64,000 bases of DNA from Plastoroseomonas hellenica (lineage in GTDB: Bacteria; Pseudomonadota; Alphaproteobacteria; Acetobacterales; Acetobacteraceae): NCBI RefSeq assembly GCF_018129085.1, contig NZ_JAAGBB010000009.1, forward strand, positions 62,001 through 126,000, given 5' to 3'. Shown here one piece after another: positions 26,041 through 34,424 of the stretch. Made by a program: the position numbers and the translations under genes. A model generated the notes under the pieces. The model did not search any database, was not told where the DNA came from, and saw only the letters and a list, made by a program, of their open reading frames with translations. The first letter of the stretch is position 1; every line of letters begins with the position of its first letter.

Positions 26041-26195
26041 GCCTCAAGCGCCGGCGCCGGCATTCGCCGGCTTGGCTTCCGCGCTGTCGGGTATGCTCTG
26101 GCGGCAACTGTTGGTCGCGCGCGGGGCCGCATTCGCGGCCCCGGAGCATCGGCTTCGCCTCGCTCCGTAGAAACCAGTGGCGGCCTACGGCCGCG
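26041..26195 (+). repeat. Dispersed hairpin repeat, copy B
   Basis: Nearly collinear with copy A at 2410-2575. It shares GCCGGCTTGGCTTCCGCGCTGTC and a long block from GGTCGCGCGCGGGGCC to GGCTTCGCCTCGCTCCG. The same stem is present: CGGGGCCGC (26122-26130) and GCGGCCCCG (26135-26143), loop ATTC. It again lies between two converging genes. Confidence 0.7.
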
Positions 26196-26215
26196 TGGTG
26201 CTGACTTTTGTGCCG

Positions 26216-27559
26216 CTACGGCTGCCGCGCGACGAAGCGTTCCAGCCAATGGATCGTATAATCGCCGGCCTGGAACTCCGGATCCTCGACCACGCGCTGG
26301 TGCAAGGGGAGCGTGGTCTTGATGCCGGCGACGACCATCTCGCTCAGCGCCCGGCGCAACCGGCCGATCGCCTCGGCGCGGTTCGGCGCGTGCACGACGA
26401 GCTTGGCGACCAGGCTGTCGTAATGCGGCGGCACCGTGTAGCCGGCATAGAGCGCGCTGTCGACGCGCACGCCGAGGCCGCCGGGCGCGTGGTACTGCGT
26501 CACCCGGCCGGGGCTGGGCGCGAAGGTTTCCGGATCCTCGGCGGTGATGCGGCATTCGATCGCATGGCCGGTGAAGCGGATATCCTGCTGCGCATAGCCG
26601 AGGGCCTGGCCGGCGGCGACGCGGATCTGTTCCTTCACCAGGTCGATGCCGCAGACCATCTCGGTCACGGGATGCTCGACCTGCAGGCGGGTGTTCATCT
26701 CGATGAAGGCGAACTGGTCGTCCTGCCAGAGGAACTCCAGCGTGCCGGCATTGCGGTACCCAAGCTTGCGCAGCCCCGCGGTGACGGTGGCACCCAGCGC
26801 GTCCCGCGCCGCGGCGTCGAGCACGGGGCTGCCCGCCTCCTCCAGCAGCTTCTGGTGGCGGCGTTGCAGGGAGCAGTCGCGCTCTCCGAAATGCACGACA
26901 TTGCCGTGGTTGTCGGCCAGCACCTGCAGCTCGATATGGCGCGGGCGGTCGAGGTACTTCTCGAGGTAGACGCTGTCGTCGCCGAAGGCGGCCTTGGCCT
27001 CGGTGCGGGCGACCCGCCAGGCCTCCTCCAGCTCGTCCTCGGAATGCGCGACCTTCATGCCGCGGCCGCCGCCGCCGGCAGCGGCCTTGATGAGGACTGG
27101 ATACTTCACCGTGTCGGCGACCGCCCGCGCTTCCTCGAGCGTCACGAGCGCGCCGTCGGAGCCGGGCACCAGCGGCACGCCGAGCGAACGCATCGCGGTC
27201 TTGGCCGCGATCTTGTCGCCCATCATCCGGATATGGTCGGCGGTCGGGCCGATGAAGGTCAGGCCATGCGCTTCGACCATCTCGGCGAAGCGGGCATTCT
27301 CCGACAGGAAGCCGTAGCCGGGGTGGATCGCCTCGGCGCCGGTGATCGTGGCCGCGGAGAGGATGGCGGCGACGTTCAGGTAGCTGTCGCGCGCCGCCGG
27401 CGGCCCGATGCAGACGCTCTCATCGGCAAGCCGCACATGCATGGCCGTCGCGTCGGCGGTCGAATGCACGGCGACGGTGCGGATCCCCATCTCCTGGCAG
27501 GCGCGATGCACCCTGAGCGCGATCTCGCCCCGGTTCGCGATCAGGATCTTGCTGAACAT
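26216..27559 (-). CDS. accC: Acetyl-CoA carboxylase, biotin carboxylase subunit
   Basis: A 447-residue ATP-grasp enzyme that carboxylates biotin on AccB, the first step of malonyl-CoA formation for fatty acid synthesis. It starts MFSKILIANRGEIALRV; the ATG at 27559 is preferred to a GTG six bases earlier. Visible motifs are AAAGGGGRGMKVA (glycine-rich ATP loop), the ligand glutamates near FIEMNTRLQVEHPVTE and EDPETFAPSPGRV. Length equals the usual AccC. It follows accB by a few bases, the standard accBC order. Confidence 0.96.
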   Translation of the reverse strand: MFSKILIANRGEIALRVHRACQEMGIRTVAVHSTADATAMHVRLADESVCIGPPAARDSYLNVAAILSAATITGAEAIHPGYGFLSENARFAEMVEAHGLTFIGPTADHIRMMGDKIAAKTAMRSLGVPLVPGSDGALVTLEEARAVADTVKYPVLIKAAAGGGGRGMKVAHSEDELEEAWRVARTEAKAAFGDDSVYLEKYLDRPRHIELQVLADNHGNVVHFGERDCSLQRRHQKLLEEAGSPVLDAAARDALGATVTAGLRKLGYRNAGTLEFLWQDDQFAFIEMNTRLQVEHPVTEMVCGIDLVKEQIRVAAGQALGYAQQDIRFTGHAIECRITAEDPETFAPSPGRVTQYHAPGGLGVRVDSALYAGYTVPPHYDSLVAKLVVHAPNRAEAIGRLRRALSEMVVAGIKTTLPLHQRVVEDPEFQAGDYTIHWLERFVARQP

Positions 27560-27564
27560 GCGCA

Positions 27565-28035
27565 CTATTCGATGATGAGCAGCGCTTCGCCGAACTCGAC
27601 CGGCGTGCCGGTCTCGATCAGGATGCGGGTGACAGTGCCCGCGCGCGGCGCCTTGATCTGGTTGAAGGTCTTCATCGCCTCGATCAGCAGCAGCGTCTGG
27701 CCCTGCGCGACCTTGGTGCCGGTCTGGATGAAGGGCGCGGCCCCGGGCTCCGGCGCCAGATAGGCGACGCCCACCATCGGACTGGTGATCGCTCCGGGAT
27801 GGGCCGCAGCCTCGGCCTCTGCGACCGGGGCGGCCACGGCGCTGGCCACCGGTGTGGCGGCCGCGGCGACGGGGGCGGCCGCCTGCACCATCACCTGCGG
27901 CGGGGCTGTGACGACCCGCGCCACCCGCAGCCGGCTGTCCTTCTCCACCAGCTCGATCTCGGAGAGATCGGTCTCCCGGAGAATGTTCGCGAGCTCGCGG
28001 ATTGCCTTGGGGTCGAACTGGATTCCGCCTGCCAT
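27565..28035 (-). CDS. accB: Acetyl-CoA carboxylase, biotin carboxyl carrier protein
   Basis: A 156-residue carrier. The N-terminal part (about 1-45) begins MAGGIQFDPKAIRELANIL, the middle is an Ala/Pro/Val-rich flexible linker and the C-terminal lipoyl-like domain holds the biotinylation site LIEAMKTFNQI, with Lys in EAMK. The ATG at 28035 shares one base with the aroQ stop (TAATG). It is the middle gene of aroQ-accB-accC. Confidence 0.96.
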   Translation of the reverse strand: MAGGIQFDPKAIRELANILRETDLSEIELVEKDSRLRVARVVTAPPQVMVQAAAPVAAAATPVASAVAAPVAEAEAAAHPGAITSPMVGVAYLAPEPGAAPFIQTGTKVAQGQTLLLIEAMKTFNQIKAPRAGTVTRILIETGTPVEFGEALLIIE

Positions 28036-28487
28036 TATTCGTCGTCCTGCGCCAACAGCCCCGCCATGGCCCGGATCGCGAGGGCGTAGCCCTCGACCCC
28101 CAGCCCGGCGATCACGCCGGTGGCCGCCTTGGAGACGTAGCTGTGCTGCCGGAATTCCTCCCGGCGATGAATGTTGGTGATATGGACCTCGATCACCGGC
28201 AACTCGACGGCCAGCAGCGCGTCGAGAAGCGCGATCGAGGTGGTGGTGTAGCCCGCCGGGTTGATGATGATCCCTTGCGCGCGACCCCGGCATTCCTGCA
28301 CCCAGGTGACCAACTCGCCCTCGCTGTTGGTCTGGCGGAAGTCGAGCGCCAGGCCGAACTCATCCGCCGCCTCACCGCACAGCGTCTCAACGTCATCGAG
28401 CGTCGTGCTGCCATAGATATGGGGCTGCCGGGTGCCGAGCAGATTGAGGTTCGGGCCGTTGAGGATGGCGACGAGCGGGGGCGTCAA
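28035..28487 (-). CDS. aroQ: 3-dehydroquinate dehydratase, type II; TTG start
   Basis: A 150-residue enzyme of the shikimate pathway that dehydrates 3-dehydroquinate. The N-terminus MTPPLVAILNGPNLNLLGTR has the family's LNGPNLNLLG motif; catalytic His is in IEVHITNIHRRE, and NPAGYTTTSIALLDAL is the substrate loop. The natural start is TTG at 28487; no ATG or GTG lies at a suitable place, and the motif is only eight residues from the start. Placement before accBC is common in alphaproteobacteria. Confidence 0.95.
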   Translation of the reverse strand: MTPPLVAILNGPNLNLLGTRQPHIYGSTTLDDVETLCGEAADEFGLALDFRQTNSEGELVTWVQECRGRAQGIIINPAGYTTTSIALLDALLAVELPVIEVHITNIHRREEFRQHSYVSKAATGVIAGLGVEGYALAIRAMAGLLAQDDE

Positions 28488-28647
28488 GGGCGGAGTCCCG
28501 GTGTTTGGGGTCGCGACGGGCTAGCACGGGGGGTTTCCAGGGGGCAAGCGGCGCCGGACGGATGGGCCCGGGCCAAGGCCATGATCATGCCTGCCCCTTC
28601 CCCGCCGCGCCTTGCCCGGGGCAGCCCGGGCGGCCATGTTGCGCGCC

Positions 28648-28860
28648 ATGGGAGAGACCATCCAGATCGCGATCAATGGCGAGGGTCGGTCGGTGGGCGC
28701 CGGTGCCACCGTCGCCGCGCTGCTCGCCGAGCTCGGCCTCGATACCCGCAAGGTGGCGGTCGAGCGGAACGAGGAGATCGTGCCGCGATCGACCTATGCC
28801 GCCCAGGCGCTCGCGGAGGGCGACCGGCTGGAGATCGTGCACTTCATCGGCGGGGGTTGA
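28648..28860 (+). CDS. thiS: Sulfur carrier protein ThiS
   Basis: A 70-residue ubiquitin-like carrier that delivers sulfur as a C-terminal thiocarboxylate for the thiazole ring of thiamine. It starts MGETIQIAINGEGRSV and ends with the required Gly-Gly (IVHFIGGG). An upstream in-frame ATG at 28636 would add four residues. It is followed after six bases by thiG. No TPP riboswitch could be recognised before it. Confidence 0.92.
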   Translation: MGETIQIAINGEGRSVGAGATVAALLAELGLDTRKVAVERNEEIVPRSTYAAQALAEGDRLEIVHFIGGG

Positions 28861-28866
28861 GGGTCC

Positions 28867-29661
28867 ATGGACGGCATGCAGAACAGCACGGACGACACCT
28901 GGGAAGTGGCCGGGCGCCGCTTCCGCTCGCGCCTGATCGTCGGCACCGGACGCTACAAGGACCTGGAGGAGACGGCGGCGGCCATCCAGGCCTCCGGCAC
29001 GGAGATCGTAACGGTGGCGGTCCGGCGGGTGAACCTGTCGGATCCCAAGGCGCCGATGCTTCAGGATTACGTCAGCCCCAAGGACTACACCTACCTGCCG
29101 AACACCGCCGGCTGCCACACCGCGAGCGAGGCGGTGCGGACCTTGCGCCTGGCGCGGGAGGCCGGTGGCTGGAACCTGGTGAAGCTCGAGGTGCTGGGCC
29201 CACCGCCCTTCCTCTACCCCGACATGCCCGGCACCTTCGAGGCGGCCGAGGCGCTGATCAAGGACGGCTTCGAGGTGATGGTCTATTGCGCCGACGATCC
29301 GCTGGCCGCCAAGCGGCTGGAGGAGATGGGCTGCGTGGCGGTGATGCCGCTCGGTGCCCCGATCGGCTCCGGCCTCGGGGTGGTGAACCCCTACATGATC
29401 GGCAACATCATCGAGCAGGCGAAGGTGCCGGTGCTGGTGGATGCCGGCGTCGGCACCGCCTCCGACGCCACCTATGCGATGGAGCTCGGCTGCGATGCGG
29501 TGCTGCTGAACAGCGCCATCGCCCATGCCCGGAATCCGGTGGTCATGGCGCGCGCGATGAAGGCCGCGGTCGAAGCCGGGCGGCTCGCGCATCTCGCCGG
29601 GCGGATGCCGCGGCGGGTCGCGGCCGACCCTTCCTCCCCGCTGGCCGGGCTGATTCGCTGA
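28867..29661 (+). CDS. thiG: Thiazole synthase ThiG
   Basis: A 264-residue TIM-barrel enzyme that builds the thiamine thiazole phosphate from 1-deoxy-xylulose 5-phosphate, dehydroglycine and ThiS-thiocarboxylate. [15 protein letters not shown] begins the barrel; Lys106 in [10 protein letters not shown] is the Schiff-base lysine; [21 protein letters not shown] binds the phosphate. Length is normal. It forms an operon with thiS; the other thiamine genes are elsewhere. Confidence 0.96.
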   Translation: MDGMQNSTDDTWEVAGRRFRSRLIVGTGRYKDLEETAAAIQASGTEIVTVAVRRVNLSDPKAPMLQDYVSPKDYTYLPNTAGCHTASEAVRTLRLAREAGGWNLVKLEVLGPPPFLYPDMPGTFEAAEALIKDGFEVMVYCADDPLAAKRLEEMGCVAVMPLGAPIGSGLGVVNPYMIGNIIEQAKVPVLVDAGVGTASDATYAMELGCDAVLLNSAIAHARNPVVMARAMKAAVEAGRLAHLAGRMPRRVAADPSSPLAGLIR

Positions 29662-29673
29662 TCGGATAGGATC

Positions 29674-30744
29674 TCAGGCGGCTTCCAGCGGCGCGTTCAG
29701 CCGGACAGTGCCGGGCACGATGATGCCGCCGCGATCGCCGATCGTGACGCTGCCGTAGCGCTGCGCGAAGACAGCTGGCAGCGGCCGCGCGCCGGGCACC
29801 GCGAGCCAGAGGCGCAGCAGGTGCCGCCGGCGCTCCGGCTCGGCAAAGTCCTCGAAGCCCGTGCGGTCGTGCAGCAGGGTGTGGTTGTGCACGAGTTGCA
29901 CGTCGCCTGGCCGGAACTCCATGTGCAGGTTCAGCGCCGGGTCGTTGGCAAGATCGTCGAAGAGGTTCAGCGCCTCGACATGGGCGGGCGTCAGGCGCGG
30001 CGCTTCCGGAAAGCGCTGGGCGCTGTCGATGTATTGCCGCTGGTAGAGGGCGGTCAGGAAGCCCTCATGCCAGGAGAAGACCGGGATCTCGAACCAGGGC
30101 TTCATGCCGGCCGGCACCTCGCCGCGCCGGTCAGTGGCGATCGGGCCGAACAGCAGCGGCAGCAGGTCCGGACGGCGGCGGCGGATCTCGTTGAAGATGG
30201 TCGTGGAGCTGACCAGGGTGGAGAACCCGCCGCGCTTCGCAGTCTTCAGACAGAGCAGCCCGACGACGTCGCAGCTATCGGTGTGGTAGGTCTGGCGCTC
30301 CGCGGTCTGGTAGATGCGGACATTCGGATCGCTGGAGGACAGGCCCATGTCCTTCACATGGCCAAGCACATGGCCCTTCGCATTCTGCGACCGGGCATGG
30401 CCGATATGAGCGCCGATGCCGAAGAAGGCCGCGGCACTCTCCCGCATCGACCAGCGCTCGACCGGCAGGCCGCGCAGCAGGGCGAAGCCGCGACCATGCA
30501 GAAGATCCTCCCGGATGGCGGCTAGGCGCGGGGCAAGGATGGGCAGCGGGAAATCGGCCGCCGTGACGGTCGCGATGTCGATCTCCGCGGCCGCGAGGCG
30601 CCTCGCCGCTGCGTCGACCTCTGCGATCTCCGCGGGGGTGAGCGGGATGGCCCAGGACGGGTCGGCGGCCATCGCCGGCCCATACCAGGCGCCAGGGCCG
30701 GTCTGCTCCGACGGCAGCGTGATCGGCGCTTCGATAGCGTTCAT
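29674..30744 (-). CDS. TauD/TfdA-family Fe(II)/2-oxoglutarate dioxygenase
   Basis: A 356-residue non-heme iron oxygenase. The iron ligands are His154 and Asp156 (TYHTDSCD) and His292 (LLHDRTGF), with an arginine for 2-oxoglutarate in RRHLLRLWL. The N-terminal half contains GFALLRGLPVERW typical of the family. It converges with thiG and is divergent from the FAD monooxygenase operon, sharing the operator-bearing gap. Substrate unknown; together with the monooxygenase it suggests oxidative breakdown of an organic compound. Confidence 0.85.
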   Translation of the reverse strand: MNAIEAPITLPSEQTGPGAWYGPAMAADPSWAIPLTPAEIAEVDAAARRLAAAEIDIATVTAADFPLPILAPRLAAIREDLLHGRGFALLRGLPVERWSMRESAAAFFGIGAHIGHARSQNAKGHVLGHVKDMGLSSSDPNVRIYQTAERQTYHTDSCDVVGLLCLKTAKRGGFSTLVSSTTIFNEIRRRRPDLLPLLFGPIATDRRGEVPAGMKPWFEIPVFSWHEGFLTALYQRQYIDSAQRFPEAPRLTPAHVEALNLFDDLANDPALNLHMEFRPGDVQLVHNHTLLHDRTGFEDFAEPERRRHLLRLWLAVPGARPLPAVFAQRYGSVTIGDRGGIIVPGTVRLNAPLEAA

Positions 30745-30889
30745 GGGGCATCCGCTCCGTGTCGTTTCCTCTTGGCGGTCAGCATAATGGCTCTCAGGCG
30801 TCTGGAAACGGGCCTGGAGACGACGCGCCAGTCAGCACCTTGCACGCGCGGCGATCCCTCAGCCCTTCGGCGGGACGCTTAGGCCCAAC

Positions 30890-30917
30890 TGTGATATTTC
30901 ACAGTGAAATTTCACAC
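30890..30917. promoter_or_regulatory. Operator-like palindrome array
   Basis: Two palindromes lie side by side: TGTGATATTTCACA (30890-30903) and the perfect GTGAAATTTCAC (30904-30915). Their shared half-sites also make TTTCACAGTGAAA, so four alternating half-sites TTTCACA/GTGAAA are packed into 28 bases. The gap separates the dioxygenase from the monooxygenase operon. AT-rich sequence here stands out in a GC-rich genome. A GntR or other dimeric regulator is the likely binder; the GntR gene at 34425 is the nearest candidate. Confidence 0.6.
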
Positions 30918-30982
30918 TTGCAGCCACCGCGATCCGCCGCCAAGCTCCCGACGCCGCTACCGATCGCTGAGGAGTATCCCGC

Positions 30983-32173
30983 ATGGCCGAGTTGAAGCCC
31001 GTCCTGATCGCCGGCGCGGGGCCGGTGGGACTCGTGGCGGCGGCCAGCCTCGTGCGGCGCGGCGTGCCGGTGACCGTGCTCGAGGCCGGCGCCGAGCTGT
31101 CCGGTGAGATGCGCGGCTCCACCTTCCATGCACCCACCCTCGACATGCTGGAGGCGCTCGGCGCCGCGGAGGCGATGATCGCCCAGGGGATCGTCGCGCC
31201 GCGCATGCAGTACCGCAGCCGGGACCAGGGCGTCATCGCGGATTTCGACTTCGGCGTGCTCGCCGACGTCACCCGCCATCCCTATCGCCTGCAATGCGAG
31301 CAGTTCAAGCTGACACGCATCCTGCACGGCCTGCTACTGGAACAGCCGGGCTTCGCGTTGCGCTTCGGCGCCCAGGTCACCGGCTGCAGCGATCAGGGCG
31401 ATCATGTCGTCGCGACGCTCGATGATGGCACTCGGATCGAAGGGTCCTACGCCATCGGCGCCGACGGCGCGCGCAGCGCCGTGCGCAAGGCGGCCGCAAT
31501 CGAATTCGAGGGCTTCACCTGGCCCGAGCGGTTCCTGGTGCTGTCGACACCTTTTGATTTCGCCACCCTGATCCCCGATCTCGCCGACGTCTCCTACTAC
31601 GCGGATCCGGAGGAATGGTTCTTTCTGCTCAAGGTGCCCGGCGTCTGGCGCGCCATGTTCCCGGTGCCGGCGGAGGTGCCGGACGAGGTCACCTTGACCG
31701 AGGAATTCGGCCGCGCCCGCTTCGGCCGCATCATCGCGGGCCGCGACGACTACCCGACGCGCCACCGCACCCTCTATCGCGTGCATCAGCGCGTCGCGAA
31801 GACCTATCGCCAGGGCCGCATCCTGCTGGCCGGCGACGCCGCGCATATCAACAACCCGCTCGGCGGCATGGGGCTGAACGGCGGCGTGCACGACGCGGTC
31901 AACCTGGGCGAAAAGCTGGCCGCCGTCTGGCATGGCGAAGCGCCGGCGGCGCTGCTCGATCTCTACGACCGCCAGCGCCGCGGCGTGACGGTCGAGCATG
32001 TGCAGCGGCAGACCATCGCCAACAAGCAGAACCTGGAGGCCAAGACGCCCGAGGCGCAGCAAGCCTTCCGGGAGCGCATGGCGGAGGCCGCCGGCGATCC
32101 CGCCAAGGCGCATGCCTATCTGCTCGGTGTCTCCATGATCAACAGCCTGCGCCGCGCCGCGGAGATCGTCTGA
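30983..32173 (+). CDS. FAD-dependent aromatic monooxygenase (PHBH/MhpA-like)
   Basis: A 396-residue group A flavin monooxygenase. The FAD dinucleotide motif is AGAGPVGLVAAASLVRRG near residue 8, a DG motif appears as GADGARSAVRKA, and the second FAD motif is GDAAHINNPLGGMGLNGGVHDAVNL near 285. GAGGAG precedes the ATG. Such enzymes hydroxylate phenols or related rings with NAD(P)H. It leads a plus-strand operon with DUF2848, cupin, Bug and GntR genes, and faces the TauD-type gene across an operator array. Confidence 0.87.
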   Translation: MAELKPVLIAGAGPVGLVAAASLVRRGVPVTVLEAGAELSGEMRGSTFHAPTLDMLEALGAAEAMIAQGIVAPRMQYRSRDQGVIADFDFGVLADVTRHPYRLQCEQFKLTRILHGLLLEQPGFALRFGAQVTGCSDQGDHVVATLDDGTRIEGSYAIGADGARSAVRKAAAIEFEGFTWPERFLVLSTPFDFATLIPDLADVSYYADPEEWFFLLKVPGVWRAMFPVPAEVPDEVTLTEEFGRARFGRIIAGRDDYPTRHRTLYRVHQRVAKTYRQGRILLAGDAAHINNPLGGMGLNGGVHDAVNLGEKLAAVWHGEAPAALLDLYDRQRRGVTVEHVQRQTIANKQNLEAKTPEAQQAFRERMAEAAGDPAKAHAYLLGVSMINSLRRAAEIV

Positions 32174-32174
32174 C

Positions 32175-32861
32175 ATGACCACGTTGACTTTCGACTTCCA
32201 AGCCGGCGATGCCGCCGAACGGCGCAGCATCGCGATCGGCGACCTGGTGATCGCCGGCTGGACCGGCCGCGACCCGTACAAGGTGCAGGAGCATGTCGAG
32301 GAGCTGCGCCTGCTCGGCGTCGCGCCGCCGGCGAGCACGCCCTGCTTTTATCGCGCCGGCGCGTCCCTGCTGACCACGGCCACTGCGATCGACTGCTTGG
32401 GCGGAGAGTCGAGCGGCGAGGCGGAGTTCGTCATCCTCGTCGCCGAGGATAGTGGCTGGTGGGTCGGCGCCGGATCCGATCACACCGACCGCAAGGTGGA
32501 GAGCTACTCCATCCCGGTCTCGAAGCAGCTCTGCCCGAAGCCGGTCGCGCCGACGCTCTGGCGCTTCGAGGACGTGGCGGATCACTGGGACCGGCTGGAG
32601 CTCCACGCCTGGGTCGACGAGGATGGCAAGCGTGTCCCCTACCAGGCAGGCAGCGTCGCCGCGATGCGCGATCCCCGCGACATCGCCGCCGCCTACCGCG
32701 CGCTGGGCCATGAGCTCGCGCCGGGGACGATCATGTTCGGCGGCACGCTGCCGGTGATCGGCGGCATCCGCCCGTGCCGTGACTTCAGCTTCGAATTACG
32801 CGACCCGATCCGTGGCCGCACCATCACCCATGGCTATGCCGCCCGCTGGCTGGCGGACTGA
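32175..32861 (+). CDS. DUF2848 family protein
   Basis: A 228-residue protein starting one base after the monooxygenase stop. The conserved-looking core is WTGRDPYKVQEHVEELRLLG, SDHTDRKVE and GTIMFGGTLP, typical of DUF2848 proteins, which resemble the fumarylacetoacetate hydrolase fold in parts. An acid hydrolysis or ring-fission clean-up step is plausible from context, not shown. No signal peptide. Confidence 0.75.
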   Translation: MTTLTFDFQAGDAAERRSIAIGDLVIAGWTGRDPYKVQEHVEELRLLGVAPPASTPCFYRAGASLLTTATAIDCLGGESSGEAEFVILVAEDSGWWVGAGSDHTDRKVESYSIPVSKQLCPKPVAPTLWRFEDVADHWDRLELHAWVDEDGKRVPYQAGSVAAMRDPRDIAAAYRALGHELAPGTIMFGGTLPVIGGIRPCRDFSFELRDPIRGRTITHGYAARWLAD

Positions 32862-32872
32862 CGGAGACAACC

Positions 32873-33259
32873 ATGCCGATCACCAAGGAACATCTGGAGT
32901 TCCACGTCCCCGATATGGGCAGCGGCTGGCACACGCCGGCCGGCTACCCCGCCGGCATCGAGCAGAAGATCCTGGCCGGTGCGCTCGACGAGGCGAACAA
33001 GCGGGGCCACCGCACGCGGCTGCTGCGCTTCCAGCCCGGCGAATTCACAACGGCCCCCTTCGTGCATGACTACTGGGAAGAAGTCTGGCTGGTCTCCGGC
33101 GACCTGATCGTCGGCAATGATGCCGAGGGGCGTGGCGGCGAGGCCTTCGCCAAGGCCGCCTATGCCTGCCGTCCGCCCGGCGCCTATCACGGCCCCTTCA
33201 AGTCGGAGACCGGCTGCGTCCTGCTCGAGATCCACTACTACGACGAGACGCCGCAATAG
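32873..33259 (+). CDS. Cupin-domain protein
   Basis: A 128-residue single cupin. His residues in PFVHDYWEEVW and AYHGPF with the acidic WEEVWLVSG could bind a metal in the barrel. It begins PITKEHLEFHVPDMGS. Position in the monooxygenase operon suggests a small dioxygenase, isomerase or stabilising role; the exact function is unknown. Confidence 0.75.
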   Translation: MPITKEHLEFHVPDMGSGWHTPAGYPAGIEQKILAGALDEANKRGHRTRLLRFQPGEFTTAPFVHDYWEEVWLVSGDLIVGNDAEGRGGEAFAKAAYACRPPGAYHGPFKSETGCVLLEIHYYDETPQ

Positions 33260-33338
33260 CCACGGGAATGCCAGCGCATGGTCGCGCCCCGGGACCGGAC
33301 CGCAGAGCCCCGGCCCAGGGCCTGTCGACGCGATCTTC

Positions 33339-33352
33339 AGGAGGCTGAGTTG
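33339..33352 (+). promoter_or_regulatory. Perfect Shine-Dalgarno before a TTG start
   Basis: AGGAGG (33339-33344), five bases, then TTG at 33350. This outweighs the ATG at 33401, which has no comparable sequence upstream, and places the start of the following Bug gene 17 codons earlier. Confidence 0.6.
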
Positions 33353-34372
33353 ATAAAGCACGCAGACCGGAACGCCGCCGTGGCGCGGCCCGGAGCTTGG
33401 ATGAAGGCGCTGCTGGGTGTCGCCGCCAGCGCGCTGATGGCGGCGGGCGCATCGCAGCCGGCCGCTGCGCAGTCCGCCTGGCCGGAGCGGCCGATCCGGA
33501 TGATCGTGCCCTTCGCGCCCGGCGGCGTGACCGACAGCATCGGGCGGCTTTCCGCCGAGTGGCTGGGGGCCAGGCTCGGCCAGCCGGTGGTGGTCGAGAA
33601 CCGCAGCGGCGCCAATGGCGCCATCGCGGCAGAAGCCGTCATCCGCAGCCAGCCGGACGGCTATACGCTGTTCACGGCGAGCGCATCGCAGATGGTGATG
33701 CTGCCGGCTCTGACCCGGCTGAACTTCGACCCGGCAACCGAGCTGGCGCCGGTCTCTATTGTCGGGAGCAACCCGATGGTACTGGCGGTCTCGGCATCGC
33801 TCGGCGTCCGCACCCTGCCGGAATTCGTGGCCCTCGCGCGCCAGCGGGTCGGGCGGCTGGACTATTCCAGCGCCGGCAGCGGTTCCTCCACCCATCTCGC
33901 CATGGCGCTGCTGCTCCAGGCCGCGGGGATCGAACTGCAGCACATCCCCTATCGCGGTGGCGCACCGGCGATGCAGGCGCTGCTGAGCGGTGAAGTCGGG
34001 GCCTATTTCGGCAACCCCTCCGATATCATCCCGCATCTCGGCGGCGAACGGGTCCGGGTGCTTGGCATCGCCGGTCCTGACCGGCTGCCGAGCCTGCCGG
34101 GCGTGCCGACCATCGCGGAGCAGGGCTATCCCGGCTTCCGCGCGGAGACCTGGAACGGCATCGCGGCGCCGGCCAATACGCCGCAGCCGGTGATCCGCCG
34201 GATGGCCGAGACCCTCGGCCGGGCCTGCAGCGACGCGAATTTCCGTGCCGCCCTCGAACGCCTCGGCACCACGCCGGTCTGCAGCACGCCGGAGGCCTTC
34301 CGTCAGGCGATGGATGCCGATGCCCCGCTGTGGCGCGAGGCGGTGCGCATCTCGGGCGCGACGCTCAACTGA
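33350..34372 (+). CDS. Tripartite tricarboxylate transporter substrate-binding protein (Bug family)
   Basis: A 340-residue periplasmic receptor with TTG start (33350) behind AGGAGG; an ATG at 33401 (MKALLGVAAS) is the alternative. The hydrophobic core ALLGVAASALMAAGA precedes cleavage near AAAQ. The mature protein starts SAWPERPIRMIVPFAPGG and contains ENRSGANGAIAAE and GYTLFTASASQM. Fourth gene of the monooxygenase operon, so its ligand is probably the compound or acid handled by that operon. No TctAB genes adjoin. Confidence 0.88.
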   Translation: MIKHADRNAAVARPGAWMKALLGVAASALMAAGASQPAAAQSAWPERPIRMIVPFAPGGVTDSIGRLSAEWLGARLGQPVVVENRSGANGAIAAEAVIRSQPDGYTLFTASASQMVMLPALTRLNFDPATELAPVSIVGSNPMVLAVSASLGVRTLPEFVALARQRVGRLDYSSAGSGSSTHLAMALLLQAAGIELQHIPYRGGAPAMQALLSGEVGAYFGNPSDIIPHLGGERVRVLGIAGPDRLPSLPGVPTIAEQGYPGFRAETWNGIAAPANTPQPVIRRMAETLGRACSDANFRAALERLGTTPVCSTPEAFRQAMDADAPLWREAVRISGATLN

Positions 34373-34424
34373 GGCATTCGGGCGGCGTCGCAAGGCGCCG
34401 CCCGCGGGAGGAGAAGCGGGTCCG

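Noticed and set aside
28488-28647. TPP riboswitch upstream of thiS
   Set aside because: I could not find the CTGAGA and related conserved core, so no riboswitch is claimed.
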